From an uncultured Flavobacteriales bacterium (lineage in GTDB: Bacteria > Bacteroidota > Bacteroidia > Palsa-965), in assembly GCA_903873905.1 (NCBI GenBank), contig CAIQQJ010000059.1:21102-85101 (forward strand): a DNA stretch of 64,000 nt, in the 5' to 3' direction. Each line of letters opens with the position of its first letter. Position 1 is the first letter of the stretch. This document shows, piece by piece, positions 17,587 through 26,274 of this stretch. The translations under genes were made by a program, and so were the position numbers. Below the pieces are notes generated by a model. It worked only from the letters and a program-made list of their open reading frames with translations, made no database searches and had not been told where the DNA came from.

Positions 17587-18354
17587 CTAAAACCATTTTC
17601 CACCGTAATTAAAATCGAGGTAGAGGGAAATGAGAACAAGGTGATTGTGTTCATTTGCCATTAATGGAATTGCTTTGGGATAAGCATCAACAGTAATACC
17701 TGTTTCAATTGACTTGATATCATTATCCAATGCACCATATTCAAAATTTATTCCCAACTTGACATAAGCACCAGGATGAATTTTTGTTTCGCCTATGCCT
17801 CTCATAAATGGAGCACGTCCATAAATATTGTCAATGAAGTGAACTGCAGGATCGTATTTTTCAGTAACGACCATTCGTTGGTTTTGAACAACTGGCTCGA
17901 GAATTTCAAGATAAACTGGTTTTGCAAGTCCGATTGAAGCCCCTACAAAAGCAATCCACCGAATTTCAATTCCGTTGTGTTCTGGTTTTGTAAAGAAAAC
18001 ATTTTGATACCCGAATCCTGGACGAATTATTATAAGGCTGTTCAGTTTTCCGTAAAAATATCCTTTCGGATGATCCATATATTGATTGGTGATTTTCACT
18101 TCCTTAGGATGACGATAGGTCACTCCTTCAATTTCAAAAACACGTTTGCGTGCATTGGTAACTTGCCAGCCACGACGGTAAGAAAAACCTAGTCCATTGG
18201 TGGTAACAATCAAACCTGCATTCGCCTCATTGCGATACAGCAATTTGGTTTCATCATACACATTGGAATTCACATTCACTGTTTGTGTTTCCACTTGTGC
18301 GTGAAGCATGTTGAAAAGAAAAAATCCCAGTAATATTGGAAGCAAACGGCGCAT
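17587..18354 (-). CDS. Putative outer-membrane beta-barrel protein, function unknown
   Basis: The start at 18354 is preferred because it opens a signal peptide (MRRLLPILLGFFLFNMLHAQ); the longer frame would put 17 charged residues before it. The mature part has alternating hydrophobic strands and ends with the aromatic pattern LDFNYGGKWF, as outer-membrane barrels do. It contains LGFSYRRGW and VGASIGLAKPVYLEIL strands, about 235 mature residues in all. It resembles conserved Bacteroidota barrel-type proteins without a known job. It is divergent from an OsmC gene. Confidence 0.7.
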   Translation of the reverse strand: MRRLLPILLGFFLFNMLHAQVETQTVNVNSNVYDETKLLYRNEANAGLIVTTNGLGFSYRRGWQVTNARKRVFEIEGVTYRHPKEVKITNQYMDHPKGYFYGKLNSLIIIRPGFGYQNVFFTKPEHNGIEIRWIAFVGASIGLAKPVYLEILEPVVQNQRMVVTEKYDPAVHFIDNIYGRAPFMRGIGETKIHPGAYVKLGINFEYGALDNDIKSIETGITVDAYPKAIPLMANEHNHLVLISLYLDFNYGGKWF

Positions 18355-18362
18355 TTTTCGCC

Positions 18363-18388
18363 TAATTTTGGTACGTACTTCAAAGTTA
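18363..18388. promoter_or_regulatory. Overlapping divergent -7 boxes
   Basis: TAATTTTG at 18363-18370 (plus strand) could serve osmC, 47 bases upstream of its ATG. CAAAGTTA at 18381-18388 reads TAACTTTG on the minus strand and could serve the barrel gene starting at 18354, 26 bases away. The two sites face each other across ten bases, so their polymerases would exclude one another. Confidence 0.45.
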
Positions 18389-18417
18389 ACAAGAAAAAAG
18401 ACCAATACTCCTTTCCT

Positions 18418-18822
18418 ATGAAAATTTCAAGCATTGAATATTTAGGTGGACTTCGCACTTCTGCTGTTCATTTAAAATCTGGAAACACCATCATTACCGA
18501 TGCGCCACCCGATAATAATGGGAAAGGAGAAGCATTTTCGCCCACTGATTTATTATCAACTTCACTCGGTTGTTGCATGCTTACAATCATGGGCATTGTT
18601 GCAGACCGTCACGAATTGAATATCACAGGAACAAAAGTGGAAATCACAAAAAACATGGAGGCAAATCCTAGAAGAGTTGGTGAAATAGTTGTGGAAATGA
18701 CAATGCCGAAAAATAATTTTTCTGATAAGGACAAACAGTTAATTGAAAATGCTGCGATGACTTGTCCTGTTGCAAAGAGCTTGCACCCTGATCTGAAACA
18801 GACGCTAGTTTTTAATTGGTAA
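18418..18822 (+). CDS. OsmC family peroxidase-like protein
   Basis: A thiol-dependent hydroperoxide-reducing family protein. Redox cysteines are present at Cys52/Cys53 (SLGCCMLT) and Cys116 (TCPVAKSL), matching the two catalytic positions of OsmC/Ohr proteins. The SPTDLLSTSLG helix (41-51) is the family signature. The length of 134 residues is typical of the short OsmC subgroup. It is cytoplasmic and probably acts in detoxifying organic peroxides. Confidence 0.9.
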   Translation: MKISSIEYLGGLRTSAVHLKSGNTIITDAPPDNNGKGEAFSPTDLLSTSLGCCMLTIMGIVADRHELNITGTKVEITKNMEANPRRVGEIVVEMTMPKNNFSDKDKQLIENAAMTCPVAKSLHPDLKQTLVFNW

Positions 18823-18837
18823 GAATCAAACCTCACC

Positions 18838-19000
18838 TTTCCGAAGGAACAGGGATTTTTGTTTGAAACAGAAGGGATCGGAAATAGCCCCGGGTGTAGC
18901 GGTTAGCCCACAGGGAAAGAAACTTGTTTTGGAAAAAACTTGCGAGGACTAATAGCGAAACACGGGTGAGATGTGTTAGAAAAACGGAAACTATCTGCTC
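18838..19000 (-). repeat. Degenerate or divergent family 1 element
   Basis: Read on the minus strand, pieces of the family 1 framework appear in order: CGCTATTAGTCCTC (identical to the copy at the right window edge), GTGGGCTAACCGCTACA, and GGCTATTTCCGATCCC. The GGGCGTG and CCCTCACGCA ends are not clean. It may be a decayed copy or a related subfamily. Confidence 0.45.
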
Positions 19001-19068
19001 CCCTAAACCAGTGCAAAAAAAATCAGATCAACCTTTCGACTGACCTGAATGATTCAAAAAAATATTAC

Positions 19069-19206
19069 TCAGGAATTGGTTTGTGCCCCTGTGTGATGAC
19101 TTGGGATGCTGCTTTTATAAGCATCACATTTTTCTTTCGTCTTGCATGAAGCGAAGAAGAGTCCAGAGAAAGCTACAATAGCAAGGGCGAAAATAATTTT
19201 TTTCAT
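19069..19206 (-). CDS. Small lipoprotein of 45 residues
   Basis: An open frame from ATG at 19206 to TGA at 19069-19071. It encodes a classic lipoprotein signal: MKKIIFALAIVAFSGLFF followed by the lipobox ASC (Cys21), then a short mature part of 25 residues (KTKEKCDAYKSSIPSSHH and GAQTNS). A TATTTTTG box lies at 19251-19258 on the same strand, giving a leader of about 40 bases. Other short Bacteroidota lipoproteins have this form. Function unknown; a peptidoglycan- or membrane-associated role is only a guess. Confidence 0.75.
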   Translation of the reverse strand: MKKIIFALAIVAFSGLFFASCKTKEKCDAYKSSIPSHHTGAQTNS

Positions 19207-19388
19207 TTGGGTTTGGTTATAGAGTTGCCAGGGTTAGTACAAATACCATGCAAAAATAGACTTCTGCCGCAATCAACAGCAATTTGTCTTTACGTTTTTT
19301 ATTAACATTCTTAAAATATTACCTTTGGCTTTCAATTTTTGAGGGAATTTAATTTCTATTTATCCCATTGTAATAACGAATTTCTAAT

Positions 19389-20078
19389 ATGAGCAGCACA
19401 GCAAGTACCGCATCTCCACAAATAGGCGAAGGATGGAAAAATGCACTTCAGGAAGAATTTCAAAAACCCTATTTCCAGGAACTGAAGAATTTTCTCACTG
19501 AAGAAAAGCAACAAATTCCCGTTTATCCTCCAGGGCCGCTTATTTTTAATGCTTTCAACAATACACCATTTGAAGATGTGAAAGTGGTTATTTTGGGACA
19601 AGATCCCTATCATGGACCAGGACAGGCGAATGGACTTTGTTTTTCTGTTTCAACTGGTATTAAACACCCACCTTCCCTTGTAAATATTTTCAAGGAGATG
19701 CAGAAAGACCTGAATGTTCCATATCCAAAGTCAGGTGATCTTACAGGATGGGCGAAACAAGGCGTACTACTTTTGAACACCACATTGACGGTTCGTCAGC
19801 ATGCACCAGCATCACATCAAGGAAAAGGTTGGGAAGAATTTACAGATGCTGTAATCAAAACATTATCTGAAAAGCGAGAAGGTATTGTTTTCATTTTGTG
19901 GGGACGTCATGCACAAAACAAAAAGCCTCTAATTGATATGTCGAAGCATTTTATTCTGGAAGCTGCCCATCCCTCTCCATATTCTGCAAATGGATTTTTC
20001 GGTTGCAGGCATTTCTCGAAGGCAAATTACATGCTGATGCAGAGTAATCAGGCTCCTGTGAATTGGATTAATCTTTAG
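19389..20078 (+). CDS. ung: Uracil-DNA glycosylase, family 1
   Basis: Removes uracil from DNA to start base excision repair. The catalytic water-activating loop GQDPYHG is at 70-76 (Asp72) and the minor-groove loop HPSPYSAN starts at His194. LLLNTTLTV and the FGCRHFSKAN end are also typical. The length of 229 residues is normal. It is monocistronic, with a terminator right after. Confidence 0.97.
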   Translation: MSSTASTASPQIGEGWKNALQEEFQKPYFQELKNFLTEEKQQIPVYPPGPLIFNAFNNTPFEDVKVVILGQDPYHGPGQANGLCFSVSTGIKHPPSLVNIFKEMQKDLNVPYPKSGDLTGWAKQGVLLLNTTLTVRQHAPASHQGKGWEEFTDAVIKTLSEKREGIVFILWGRHAQNKKPLIDMSKHFILEAAHPSPYSANGFFGCRHFSKANYMLMQSNQAPVNWINL

Positions 20079-20113
20079 GAAGAAACGGTAGCGGTAGTCA
20101 AAAAATATTTTAG

Positions 20114-20143
20114 AATGGGAATCTGCATTTCGCGATTCCCATT
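20114..20143. terminator. Bidirectional terminator between ung and the T9SS hydrolase
   Basis: A 10-bp stem AATGGGAATC / GATTCCCATT with a 10-base loop and T/A runs on both sides, placed between convergent genes. Confidence 0.75.
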
Positions 20144-20144
20144 T

Positions 20145-21518
20145 TTATTGCTTCACTAATTTCGCAACTGAAGTTTGTCCATTTTCCAAAACGAGGCGTA
20201 CAGCATAATAGCCGCAGCTTACAGCATCGAGATTAATCGTGAACAAATTTGATCCCCTTTGAACAGAAATTTTTTGGACAAGAATTTCTTCTCCCAAGGA
20301 ATTAGAAACATATAGTTTAGCGGATGCAGTTACATATCCAACAAAACTGATGGAATAAATTCCAACACCCGGATTTGGGAATAATTTGAAACCAGAAATA
20401 CTGGAAGCATCAGGCAAACCTGTAACACTCCAAGAAATAGAATTTGAAATAATTGGACAAGGATTGGAATAGGTAACTTGAACACTGTAAACCCCATTCT
20501 GAACAGGTGTATAATTTTGACTTGTTGCTCCCACAATTGGCACTCCGTTCAATAACCATTGATAAGTTGAAGCAGGTGTGGAAGTCAGAACATTTAGATT
20601 TTGTGAAATAATCGGAACTAGTGTTGTGCAAGAAATATGGGATGTAATACGCGGCGAAACATTAAGGGAATCATTGAAATTTTGCCATGCAGCACAATCA
20701 CCTTTCAAATAATAATTCAACCACATTAATGAATAATCTTGTGCGGCATCTTCTTGCTGACCTCGCGTAATGGTTGGATTGGGAGAACAGGTTCCTTCAC
20801 CAAACGAACAATTGAAATTACTTTCAGCAAAATAACAATGGCCACCACCTTTTATTTCAACATACGCCTTGCATGCTGAAGCCAGTGAATCATACATTGG
20901 AATTTGATTTGAAACAGGTGGCGCGACACAATCATTTTGTCCTGCAATTACAAGCGAAGGAATATGAATATGAGCAGCTGCTGTAATGGAAGAAGGCGTT
21001 GTATTTGCAGCTGCAAATGTGATCATCGTGGTGACATTTAAATTGTTTTCACAAGCTAAAAAAGAGGAACCTCCTCCCATGGAATGGCCCATAATTGCAG
21101 AAGCGGTGTCAACATGATTATAAAAAATTGAACTTGAATTGGTCGCACTTTCAGATTGCATTTTACCAACTAAAAAAACAAGATCCATTCCGAAGTCAGC
21201 GTGCACGGGAGAAAAACCAGATTCCGTGGTTGGGAACACCAAGATATATCCGCTTGGAACGAATGCAGACCAAACATTTTGATAAGCACTCCAAGCCATC
21301 ACAAAACCATGTCCGAAAACTACGACAGGATAAGTGGTTCCAGTAACAGGAACATTATTCCCAGCAGTAAGTGCGGGATAATAAATATCAACAGGAACAG
21401 CACGATTACTCCTTGCAGGATCGGTGAAATTAATTTGCGTATGCCCAACAGCATAAGGTTGGGAATAAGCAGTTGCATAAATGCAAAGAGTGATAATGGA
21501 GAGAAGCAGTTTTTTCAT
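20145..21518 (-). CDS. Secreted alpha/beta hydrolase resembling polyesterases, with Ig-like and T9SS domains
   Basis: After a signal peptide (ending TAYSQ), residues 25-290 form an alpha/beta hydrolase of the dienelactone hydrolase/cutinase-like group. The nucleophile elbow GHSMGGG (144-150, Ser146), acid Asp196 (GQNDCVAP) and His227 (GGGHCYF) form a full triad with the spacing of bacterial cutinase- and PET-hydrolase-like enzymes. A Cys-containing loop follows, then an Ig-like segment (about 300-365) and a T9SS sorting domain (LFPNPGVGIY to SVAKLVKQ). The likely role is an extracellular ester hydrolase; activity on polyesters is inference from fold and motif only. 457 residues. Confidence 0.82.
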   Translation of the reverse strand: MKKLLLSIITLCIYATAYSQPYAVGHTQINFTDPARSNRAVPVDIYYPALTAGNNVPVTGTTYPVVVFGHGFVMAWSAYQNVWSAFVPSGYILVFPTTESGFSPVHADFGMDLVFLVGKMQSESATNSSSIFYNHVDTASAIMGHSMGGGSSFLACENNLNVTTMITFAAANTTPSSITAAAHIHIPSLVIAGQNDCVAPPVSNQIPMYDSLASACKAYVEIKGGGHCYFAESNFNCSFGEGTCSPNPTITRGQQEDAAQDYSLMWLNYYLKGDCAAWQNFNDSLNVSPRITSHISCTTLVPIISQNLNVLTSTPASTYQWLLNGVPIVGATSQNYTPVQNGVYSVQVTYSNPCPIISNSISWSVTGLPDASSISGFKLFPNPGVGIYSISFVGYVTASAKLYVSNSLGEEILVQKISVQRGSNLFTINLDAVSCGYYAVRLVLENGQTSVAKLVKQ

Positions 21519-21605
21519 TTAACAAAATAATAAAGTGCGACTATTTGAATAGTATGAAATGAATTTCAATAAAAAAATTAGCAATTAATGAATTTGAAAT
21601 CTTTT

Positions 21606-22196
21606 TCACTCTTGTCCAGGCTGAATCCACATCTCCTGTGCAGTTTGTTCTGTGGTCATCATCATTGCCAATAACTCGGGAATTGTTTCGGCAACGAAGA
21701 GTAAATCACGATTGGCAACAGTTAAAAAACCTTCCTCCACCATTCTATTCATTTGCAAAACGAAATGATTATAATAGCCATGCTGATTTAAAATTCCGAT
21801 TGGCTTTTTATGAAGGCCGAGTTGTTTCCAGGTGAGCATTTCAAAAATCTCATCCATTGTTCCAAATCCACCTGGCAATGCAATGGCCGCATCACATAAT
21901 TTTTCCATCACCGCTTTGCGTTCGTGCATGGATTTTACAAGATGCAATTTTGTCAAACTCTTGTGTCCAATTTCTTTTACATTGAGAAAATCAGGAATAA
22001 CACCTTCCACTTCGCCCCCATTTTTCAAAACCTCATTGGCCAGAATTCCCATTAGTCCAATACTTCCTCCACCGTAAATCAATTTTATTTTTTCACGCGC
22101 AAGAATTTTGCCGAGACCTTTCGCGGCTTCACCAAACTTGGGATGAAAACCTTCGTGGGCACCACAATAAACAAGAAGTGATTTTATTTCAGTCAT
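21606..22196 (-). CDS. LOG family protein (nucleotide phosphoribohydrolase, Rossmann fold)
   Basis: A TIGR00730/LOG family member. The family hydrolyses cytokinin-riboside 5'-monophosphates or related nucleotides to a free base and ribose 5-phosphate. The motifs GGGSIGLMG (42-50) and PGGFGTMDE (108-116) are intact, the latter holding the catalytic Glu. The length of 196 residues is normal. Its ATG overlaps the TAA of the TonB receptor gene by one base (TAATG), so translation is likely coupled. The substrate is not known. Confidence 0.9.
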   Translation of the reverse strand: MTEIKSLLVYCGAHEGFHPKFGEAAKGLGKILAREKIKLIYGGGSIGLMGILANEVLKNGGEVEGVIPDFLNVKEIGHKSLTKLHLVKSMHERKAVMEKLCDAAIALPGGFGTMDEIFEMLTWKQLGLHKKPIGILNQHGYYNHFVLQMNRMVEEGFLTVANRDLLFVAETIPELLAMMMTTEQTAQEMWIQPGQE

Positions 22197-24586
22197 TAGA
22201 AATCCAATTTATAATAAAACAAAGGTAAGAAGCCCAATTGATATTGTTCAACAACCGGATCCGCCGAAGGATTAGTTGGATTCGGAGAATACGTCAATCC
22301 CAAAATATTTTTCCTATTCAATACATTCACCAAATCAAGTCCAATTTCATGTGTGAGACCTTTTGTATTGAGTTTCCAAACAATTCGAGCATCCAATCGC
22401 ATATAGGAAGAACTGAATGTTTTTGTATTTCGAAGCGAGTCAATGACAACCATGTCGTTTTGAATACGTGATTGTGCGGTATCAATCGGTGTATAATAAC
22501 GCTTGCCTGCCATTGTCAATTTCAATCCGGTTTCGAGTGTTTGTTTTTTGCCAATTTTAAATTCGCGCGCACCAAGCATATTAATGGAATAATGTGTGTT
22601 GTAATCTGAGTTGCGTAAAACGCCATCGCTGCCTGTGTATTTTGCATCGAAGACAGAAGCGGTTGCCATGAAGAAAAATTGTTTGCTGAAATATTTCTCA
22701 ATGGTAATTTCCGCACCCATATTATAACCGGTTCCAGTATTCACGAGCGTGTCAGGAAAAAATCTACTGAATCCACTTCCCTGATTGAGCACGGAAAAAG
22801 AAGAACTTCTTTTTTCAACAGGAACATTGTAGAGATATTGATAATAGGTTTCGATTTTGATATGCATGTTTTTGCCGACCAGCAAATCATATCCGAGAAT
22901 GCTGTGTAAACTTTTTACAAAATCCACATTCTTATTGTGCAATATGTATTGTCCATTTGTAGAATCGGGAAGATGCGTGTAATAAACATAAGCGGGAAGC
23001 ATTTGACTGTGCAATCCAACACCCACATTCAAGGTTTGTTTTTCATTCACATTAAATCGAAGTCCCGCACGAGGCTCAATAGATTTACTTCCATTCAATG
23101 AAAAATATTGCCCGTGCAAACCAAGATTGAAAGTCAATCGCTCAGATGGTTTATATTTCCATTGAGCAAAAGGTTGAATCAACAATGAAGTTCCGTGATA
23201 ATCCTGGCGATTGTAAAAACGATTGGTGATTTCACTGTGAATGCTATCGATAAGATCATTGACGAAATAATCGTTTGTCATTCCGAATTTGATTGAACTC
23301 TTGGAATTGATTTTACGTGAAAAGAAAAAATTTGCTGAGATTTTACTTTCCGTATTTCTATAGCCCATTTTCGGAGTAATGGAATCGAGTGTAAAAGAAG
23401 TATCTCTCCAAACCAAAAGGTGATGCGATGCAGAATACCGACTACTACCTGCTACAACTACATGGAAATAAGTTTTGTCATTGATCGGTTTCATATAGGT
23501 GATTCCTGCAACGCCCATTCCAGTTTTGAAATGTTGATCGCGATTATCCACTCCATACAATTCATCTGAATAGACCTTGTAATCACTGACCATGATATCG
23601 ATTTTGCTCGCACCTCCCACTCCAAACATGGAAATATTCCCACCTTTTTTCAAAGGAAAATTGAGTTTGAATGCACCATCCTGATAATTCGGAACAGCTC
23701 CTGTTCCAATGGGAATGTGCATGGCATCAAATAATTTCAAAGTTGAATAACGATAACATACGAGAAATGAAGAACCTTTTGTTTTACTGATTGGTCCTTC
23801 TGCACAAAATTCAGTTCCAAGAAAACCAAATTGTCCAGTGAACTCATATTTCTGATTGTTGCCACTTCTCATTCGCAAATCGAAAGCAGCTGCAATACCA
23901 TTTCCATACTCAGCAGGAAAAGCTCCCGTGAAAAAATCGGAATTGGAAAGGACTTTGTTGTTGAGAATACTCGCTGGTCCTCCTGTTGTTCCCTCAATCG
24001 CAAAATGATTTGGATTTGGAATATCAACACCTTCCAAACGCCACAGCACGCCACTGGGAGAATTCCCCCTCACAACAATATCATTCCTGGAATCATCCGC
24101 ACCTTGCACACCAGCGAAGTTCGAAGCCATACGCGCAGGATCGCCACGACTTCCAGCATAACGATTTGTTTCTTCAACAGAAAACTGTCGTCCACTTCCC
24201 GTTCCAAAATCATTGACAGTTCCCTCCTTATTTGTTCCTTCAATCACAACTTCTGTATTGGTAACAACTGCTTGTTCCAATTCAATATTAATAATGCTTT
24301 CCTTACCGGAATTGACAATCAAATTCGGAATGGAAACAGGAAGGTAACCGAGATATTGAACACGAAGTGTATAACGACCAACAGCAACATTTTCCATTTT
24401 ATAATTCCCGTTCATATCAGCGGATGCACCGGTAATCAGCGTGGAATCCTTATAGAGTGTGACCACTGCAGGTAATGGGAATTTTGTTTCCTTTTCCACA
24501 ATTTGCCCTCGAACAGTTTGTGTGTTTTGTGCGAATGTATTCGCAGTATAAAGCAGAAGGAAAATCAGTGTTGGAAAATATTTCAT
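22196..24586 (-). CDS. TonB-dependent receptor with carboxypeptidase-regulatory-like N-domain
   Basis: An outer-membrane active-transport barrel of 796 residues. A signal peptide (ending NTFAQ) is followed by a carboxypeptidase D regulatory-like domain (about 22-110: VRGQIVEKETKFPLPAVV, MENVAVGRYTLRVQYLGY), a plug domain (about 125-240: RMASNFAGVQGADDSRND, VRGNSPSGVLWRLEGVDI, NHFAIEGTTGG) and a barrel ending in the aromatic tail FLPLFYYKLDF. There is no SusD partner nearby, so this is not a SusCD system. The ligand is unknown. Confidence 0.92.
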   Translation of the reverse strand: MKYFPTLIFLLLYTANTFAQNTQTVRGQIVEKETKFPLPAVVTLYKDSTLITGASADMNGNYKMENVAVGRYTLRVQYLGYLPVSIPNLIVNSGKESIINIELEQAVVTNTEVVIEGTNKEGTVNDFGTGSGRQFSVEETNRYAGSRGDPARMASNFAGVQGADDSRNDIVVRGNSPSGVLWRLEGVDIPNPNHFAIEGTTGGPASILNNKVLSNSDFFTGAFPAEYGNGIAAAFDLRMRSGNNQKYEFTGQFGFLGTEFCAEGPISKTKGSSFLVCYRYSTLKLFDAMHIPIGTGAVPNYQDGAFKLNFPLKKGGNISMFGVGGASKIDIMVSDYKVYSDELYGVDNRDQHFKTGMGVAGITYMKPINDKTYFHVVVAGSSRYSASHHLLVWRDTSFTLDSITPKMGYRNTESKISANFFFSRKINSKSSIKFGMTNDYFVNDLIDSIHSEITNRFYNRQDYHGTSLLIQPFAQWKYKPSERLTFNLGLHGQYFSLNGSKSIEPRAGLRFNVNEKQTLNVGVGLHSQMLPAYVYYTHLPDSTNGQYILHNKNVDFVKSLHSILGYDLLVGKNMHIKIETYYQYLYNVPVEKRSSSFSVLNQGSGFSRFFPDTLVNTGTGYNMGAEITIEKYFSKQFFFMATASVFDAKYTGSDGVLRNSDYNTHYSINMLGAREFKIGKKQTLETGLKLTMAGKRYYTPIDTAQSRIQNDMVVIDSLRNTKTFSSSYMRLDARIVWKLNTKGLTHEIGLDLVNVLNRKNILGLTYSPNPTNPSADPVVEQYQLGFLPLFYYKLDF

Positions 24587-24605
24587 ATTGGAATTATTTT
24601 ATTCC

Positions 24606-24613
24606 CAAATATA
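24606..24613 (-). promoter_or_regulatory. -7 box for the TonB receptor gene
   Basis: Reads TATATTTG on the minus strand, 19 bases before the ATG at 24586. The region 19 bases further upstream is T-rich but lacks an exact TTTG. Confidence 0.5.
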
Positions 24614-24685
24614 AAGATCGCAGTTTTTGAAAAAACAGACTTTCCTAAATGTATTCAACAAGTTATTCAGTTGGGAAAACACTTT

Positions 24686-24754
24686 GCGTCCTTAGCGACT
24701 CTGCTGCAAAAACTTTTTACAATTGGTCTCATGCCGCAGAGTCGCAGAGGACGC
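24686..24754. repeat. Inverted-arm word repeat (GCGTCCTTAGCGACTCTGC)
   Basis: Left arm 24686-24704 and right arm 24736-24754 are complementary over 19 bases with two mismatches, around a 31-base AT-rich loop. The words belong to a common bacterial intergenic type resembling CTTTGCGTCCTTAGCG. It lies just beyond the 3' end of hemE and may act as a transcript end. Confidence 0.75.
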
Positions 24755-24758
24755 GGAG

Positions 24759-25787
24759 TTAGAATCGAAAATTCTTAATCGTCTCTACAAAGAATTTCAC
24801 TTTCTCCACTTCCGTGTCGGGATATAATCCGTGACCAAGATTTGCGATATGGCGATTTGGTCCGAAGGCGCGGAGCATTTTTTCCGTTTCCTTTTTGATC
24901 GTATCATAATCGGCATAGAGTAAACAGGGATCCATGTTTCCTTGAAGCGTTTTGTTTTCACCAATCAATTCACGTGATTCTGCAATGTCCATTGTCCAAT
25001 CCAATCCAATTGTATCGCAATTGATATTGCGCAAATCTTTTCGAATGAAATGCGCGTCTTTTGCAAAAACGGTAATGGGAACCAAAGGATGAATTTCATC
25101 GCAGATTCTGGCAATGTATTGCAATGAAAATTCCTTGTATTGTTCGGGTGAAAGAACGCCCGCCCATGAATCAAAAATTTGAATCATATCAGCACCTGCA
25201 TGCACTTGTGCTTTCAAATATGAAATGATGCTTTGTGTAATTTTTTCGAGAAGAAGATGTGCTTGCTTCGGTTCGGTATAGAGGAATTTTTTTGCTTTGG
25301 AAAATGTTTTCGATCCACTTCCTTCAATCATGTAGGAAAGAAGTGTCCAAGGTGCACCCGAAAATCCAATGAGCGGAACACGATTTGCAAGTGCCGCTTT
25401 TGCCAAACGAATTGCATCGCACACGTAAGCGAGATCATTTGCGCCATCAACGACATGCAACTTTTCTATATCAGAAGAATTTTTAATTGTGTTTTCAAAC
25501 CATGGACCTTTTGCCTCGATCATTTTGTAAGGAAGTCCCATTGCTTCGGGAATAACCAAAATGTCGGAGAAAATAATTGCGGCATCCACACCAAGAATAT
25601 CGACTGGTTGAATGGTTACTTCCGCAGCGAACTCGGGTGTTTTTACAAGTTCAATGAAGCCGCCCATTTTCGCACGCACTTCACGGTACTCAGGCAAAAC
25701 TCTTCCAGCTTGTCGCATCAACCAAACAGGAGTGCGTTCTGTCTTTTCGCCACGAGCGGCACGGAGAATCAAATCATTTTGTAACAT
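24759..25787 (-). CDS. hemE: Uroporphyrinogen decarboxylase
   Basis: Converts uroporphyrinogen III to coproporphyrinogen III in heme synthesis, in the cytoplasm. The N-terminal signature [11 protein letters not shown] is at 25-35, the catalytic Asp75 is in IIFSDIL, and [15 protein letters not shown] and FDSWAG follow in order. The length of 342 residues is normal. No other heme genes are adjacent. A -7 box ends five bases before the start codon. Confidence 0.96.
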   Translation of the reverse strand: MLQNDLILRAARGEKTERTPVWLMRQAGRVLPEYREVRAKMGGFIELVKTPEFAAEVTIQPVDILGVDAAIIFSDILVIPEAMGLPYKMIEAKGPWFENTIKNSSDIEKLHVVDGANDLAYVCDAIRLAKAALANRVPLIGFSGAPWTLLSYMIEGSGSKTFSKAKKFLYTEPKQAHLLLEKITQSIISYLKAQVHAGADMIQIFDSWAGVLSPEQYKEFSLQYIARICDEIHPLVPITVFAKDAHFIRKDLRNINCDTIGLDWTMDIAESRELIGENKTLQGNMDPCLLYADYDTIKKETEKMLRAFGPNRHIANLGHGLYPDTEVEKVKFFVETIKNFRF

Positions 25788-25792
25788 AACAG

Positions 25793-25800
25793 CAAAAGTA
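25793..25800 (-). promoter_or_regulatory. -7 box five bases before hemE
   Basis: TACTTTTG on the minus strand ends five bases before the hemE ATG, predicting a leaderless transcript. Confidence 0.5.
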
Positions 25801-25925
25801 ATCTTTGTCAGTTGTCGCTTGTCAGAGAAAAGTCAGATTTTTTTGTTTCGGGAAAGGATGTGCTAATTTACTGATATGCTAATGTGCTGATGCTTCCTAG
25901 TTGCTGATTGGTTGTGAGTTTTTTT

Positions 25926-26058
25926 ATCAGACTGAGTAGCCGACGAAGGAGGCGTATCGCAGTCTTGCGTGAGGGATTGCAGTGGAAAGCCTCCCAACAG
26001 CATTGTTGGGAGACTTGCAGCGAGCCCGACCCTCAACAGTATTGTTGGGGGCACGCCA
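25926..26058 (-). repeat. Composite: family 2 remnant (25926-25964) plus family 1 (25965-26058)
   Basis: TATCAGACTGAGTAG...GTATCGCAGTC is a short family 2 unit. It directly adjoins a family 1 copy whose minus-strand reading is GGCGTGCCCC, GGTCGGGCTCGCTGCAAGTC, GGCTTTCCACTGCAATCC and CTCACGCA. Two hairpin modules of the CCCAACAG type are at 25992-26011 and 26031-26050. It sits between hemE and the divergent oxidase gene. The rest of the 490-bp spacer holds two word arrays (GCTAATGTGCTGATG near 25861-25915; GTAGAATATCC and AATTGGTAATC near 26085-26200). Confidence 0.85.
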
Positions 26059-26274
26059 TTATAAACAAGGGGCGGGTAAAAATTTGAATGTAGAATATCC
26101 AATGTAGAATATCCGATATGGAAATAAAAAAATTGGGAAAGCGTTTTTCATTGGTAATTGGTAATCACGCAATTGGTAATCCTATAATTGGTAATCATTT
26201 TTTCCAAGGCAATTATGATTCCAATCAAGATGCTATGTCACATCGACCCTTATCTTTACAAAAATTTCATTCCC

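Noticed and set aside
22196..24586. Polysaccharide utilisation locus around the TonB receptor
   Set aside because: No SusD-like gene, glycoside hydrolase or regulator is nearby, and the receptor is of the short non-SusC type.
26188..26274. N-terminal extension of the hydroxyglutarate oxidase
   Set aside because: The extra 29 codons are translated from a GGTAATC word array and a promoter-like box; the GTG at 26275 gives a normal flavoprotein N-terminus.
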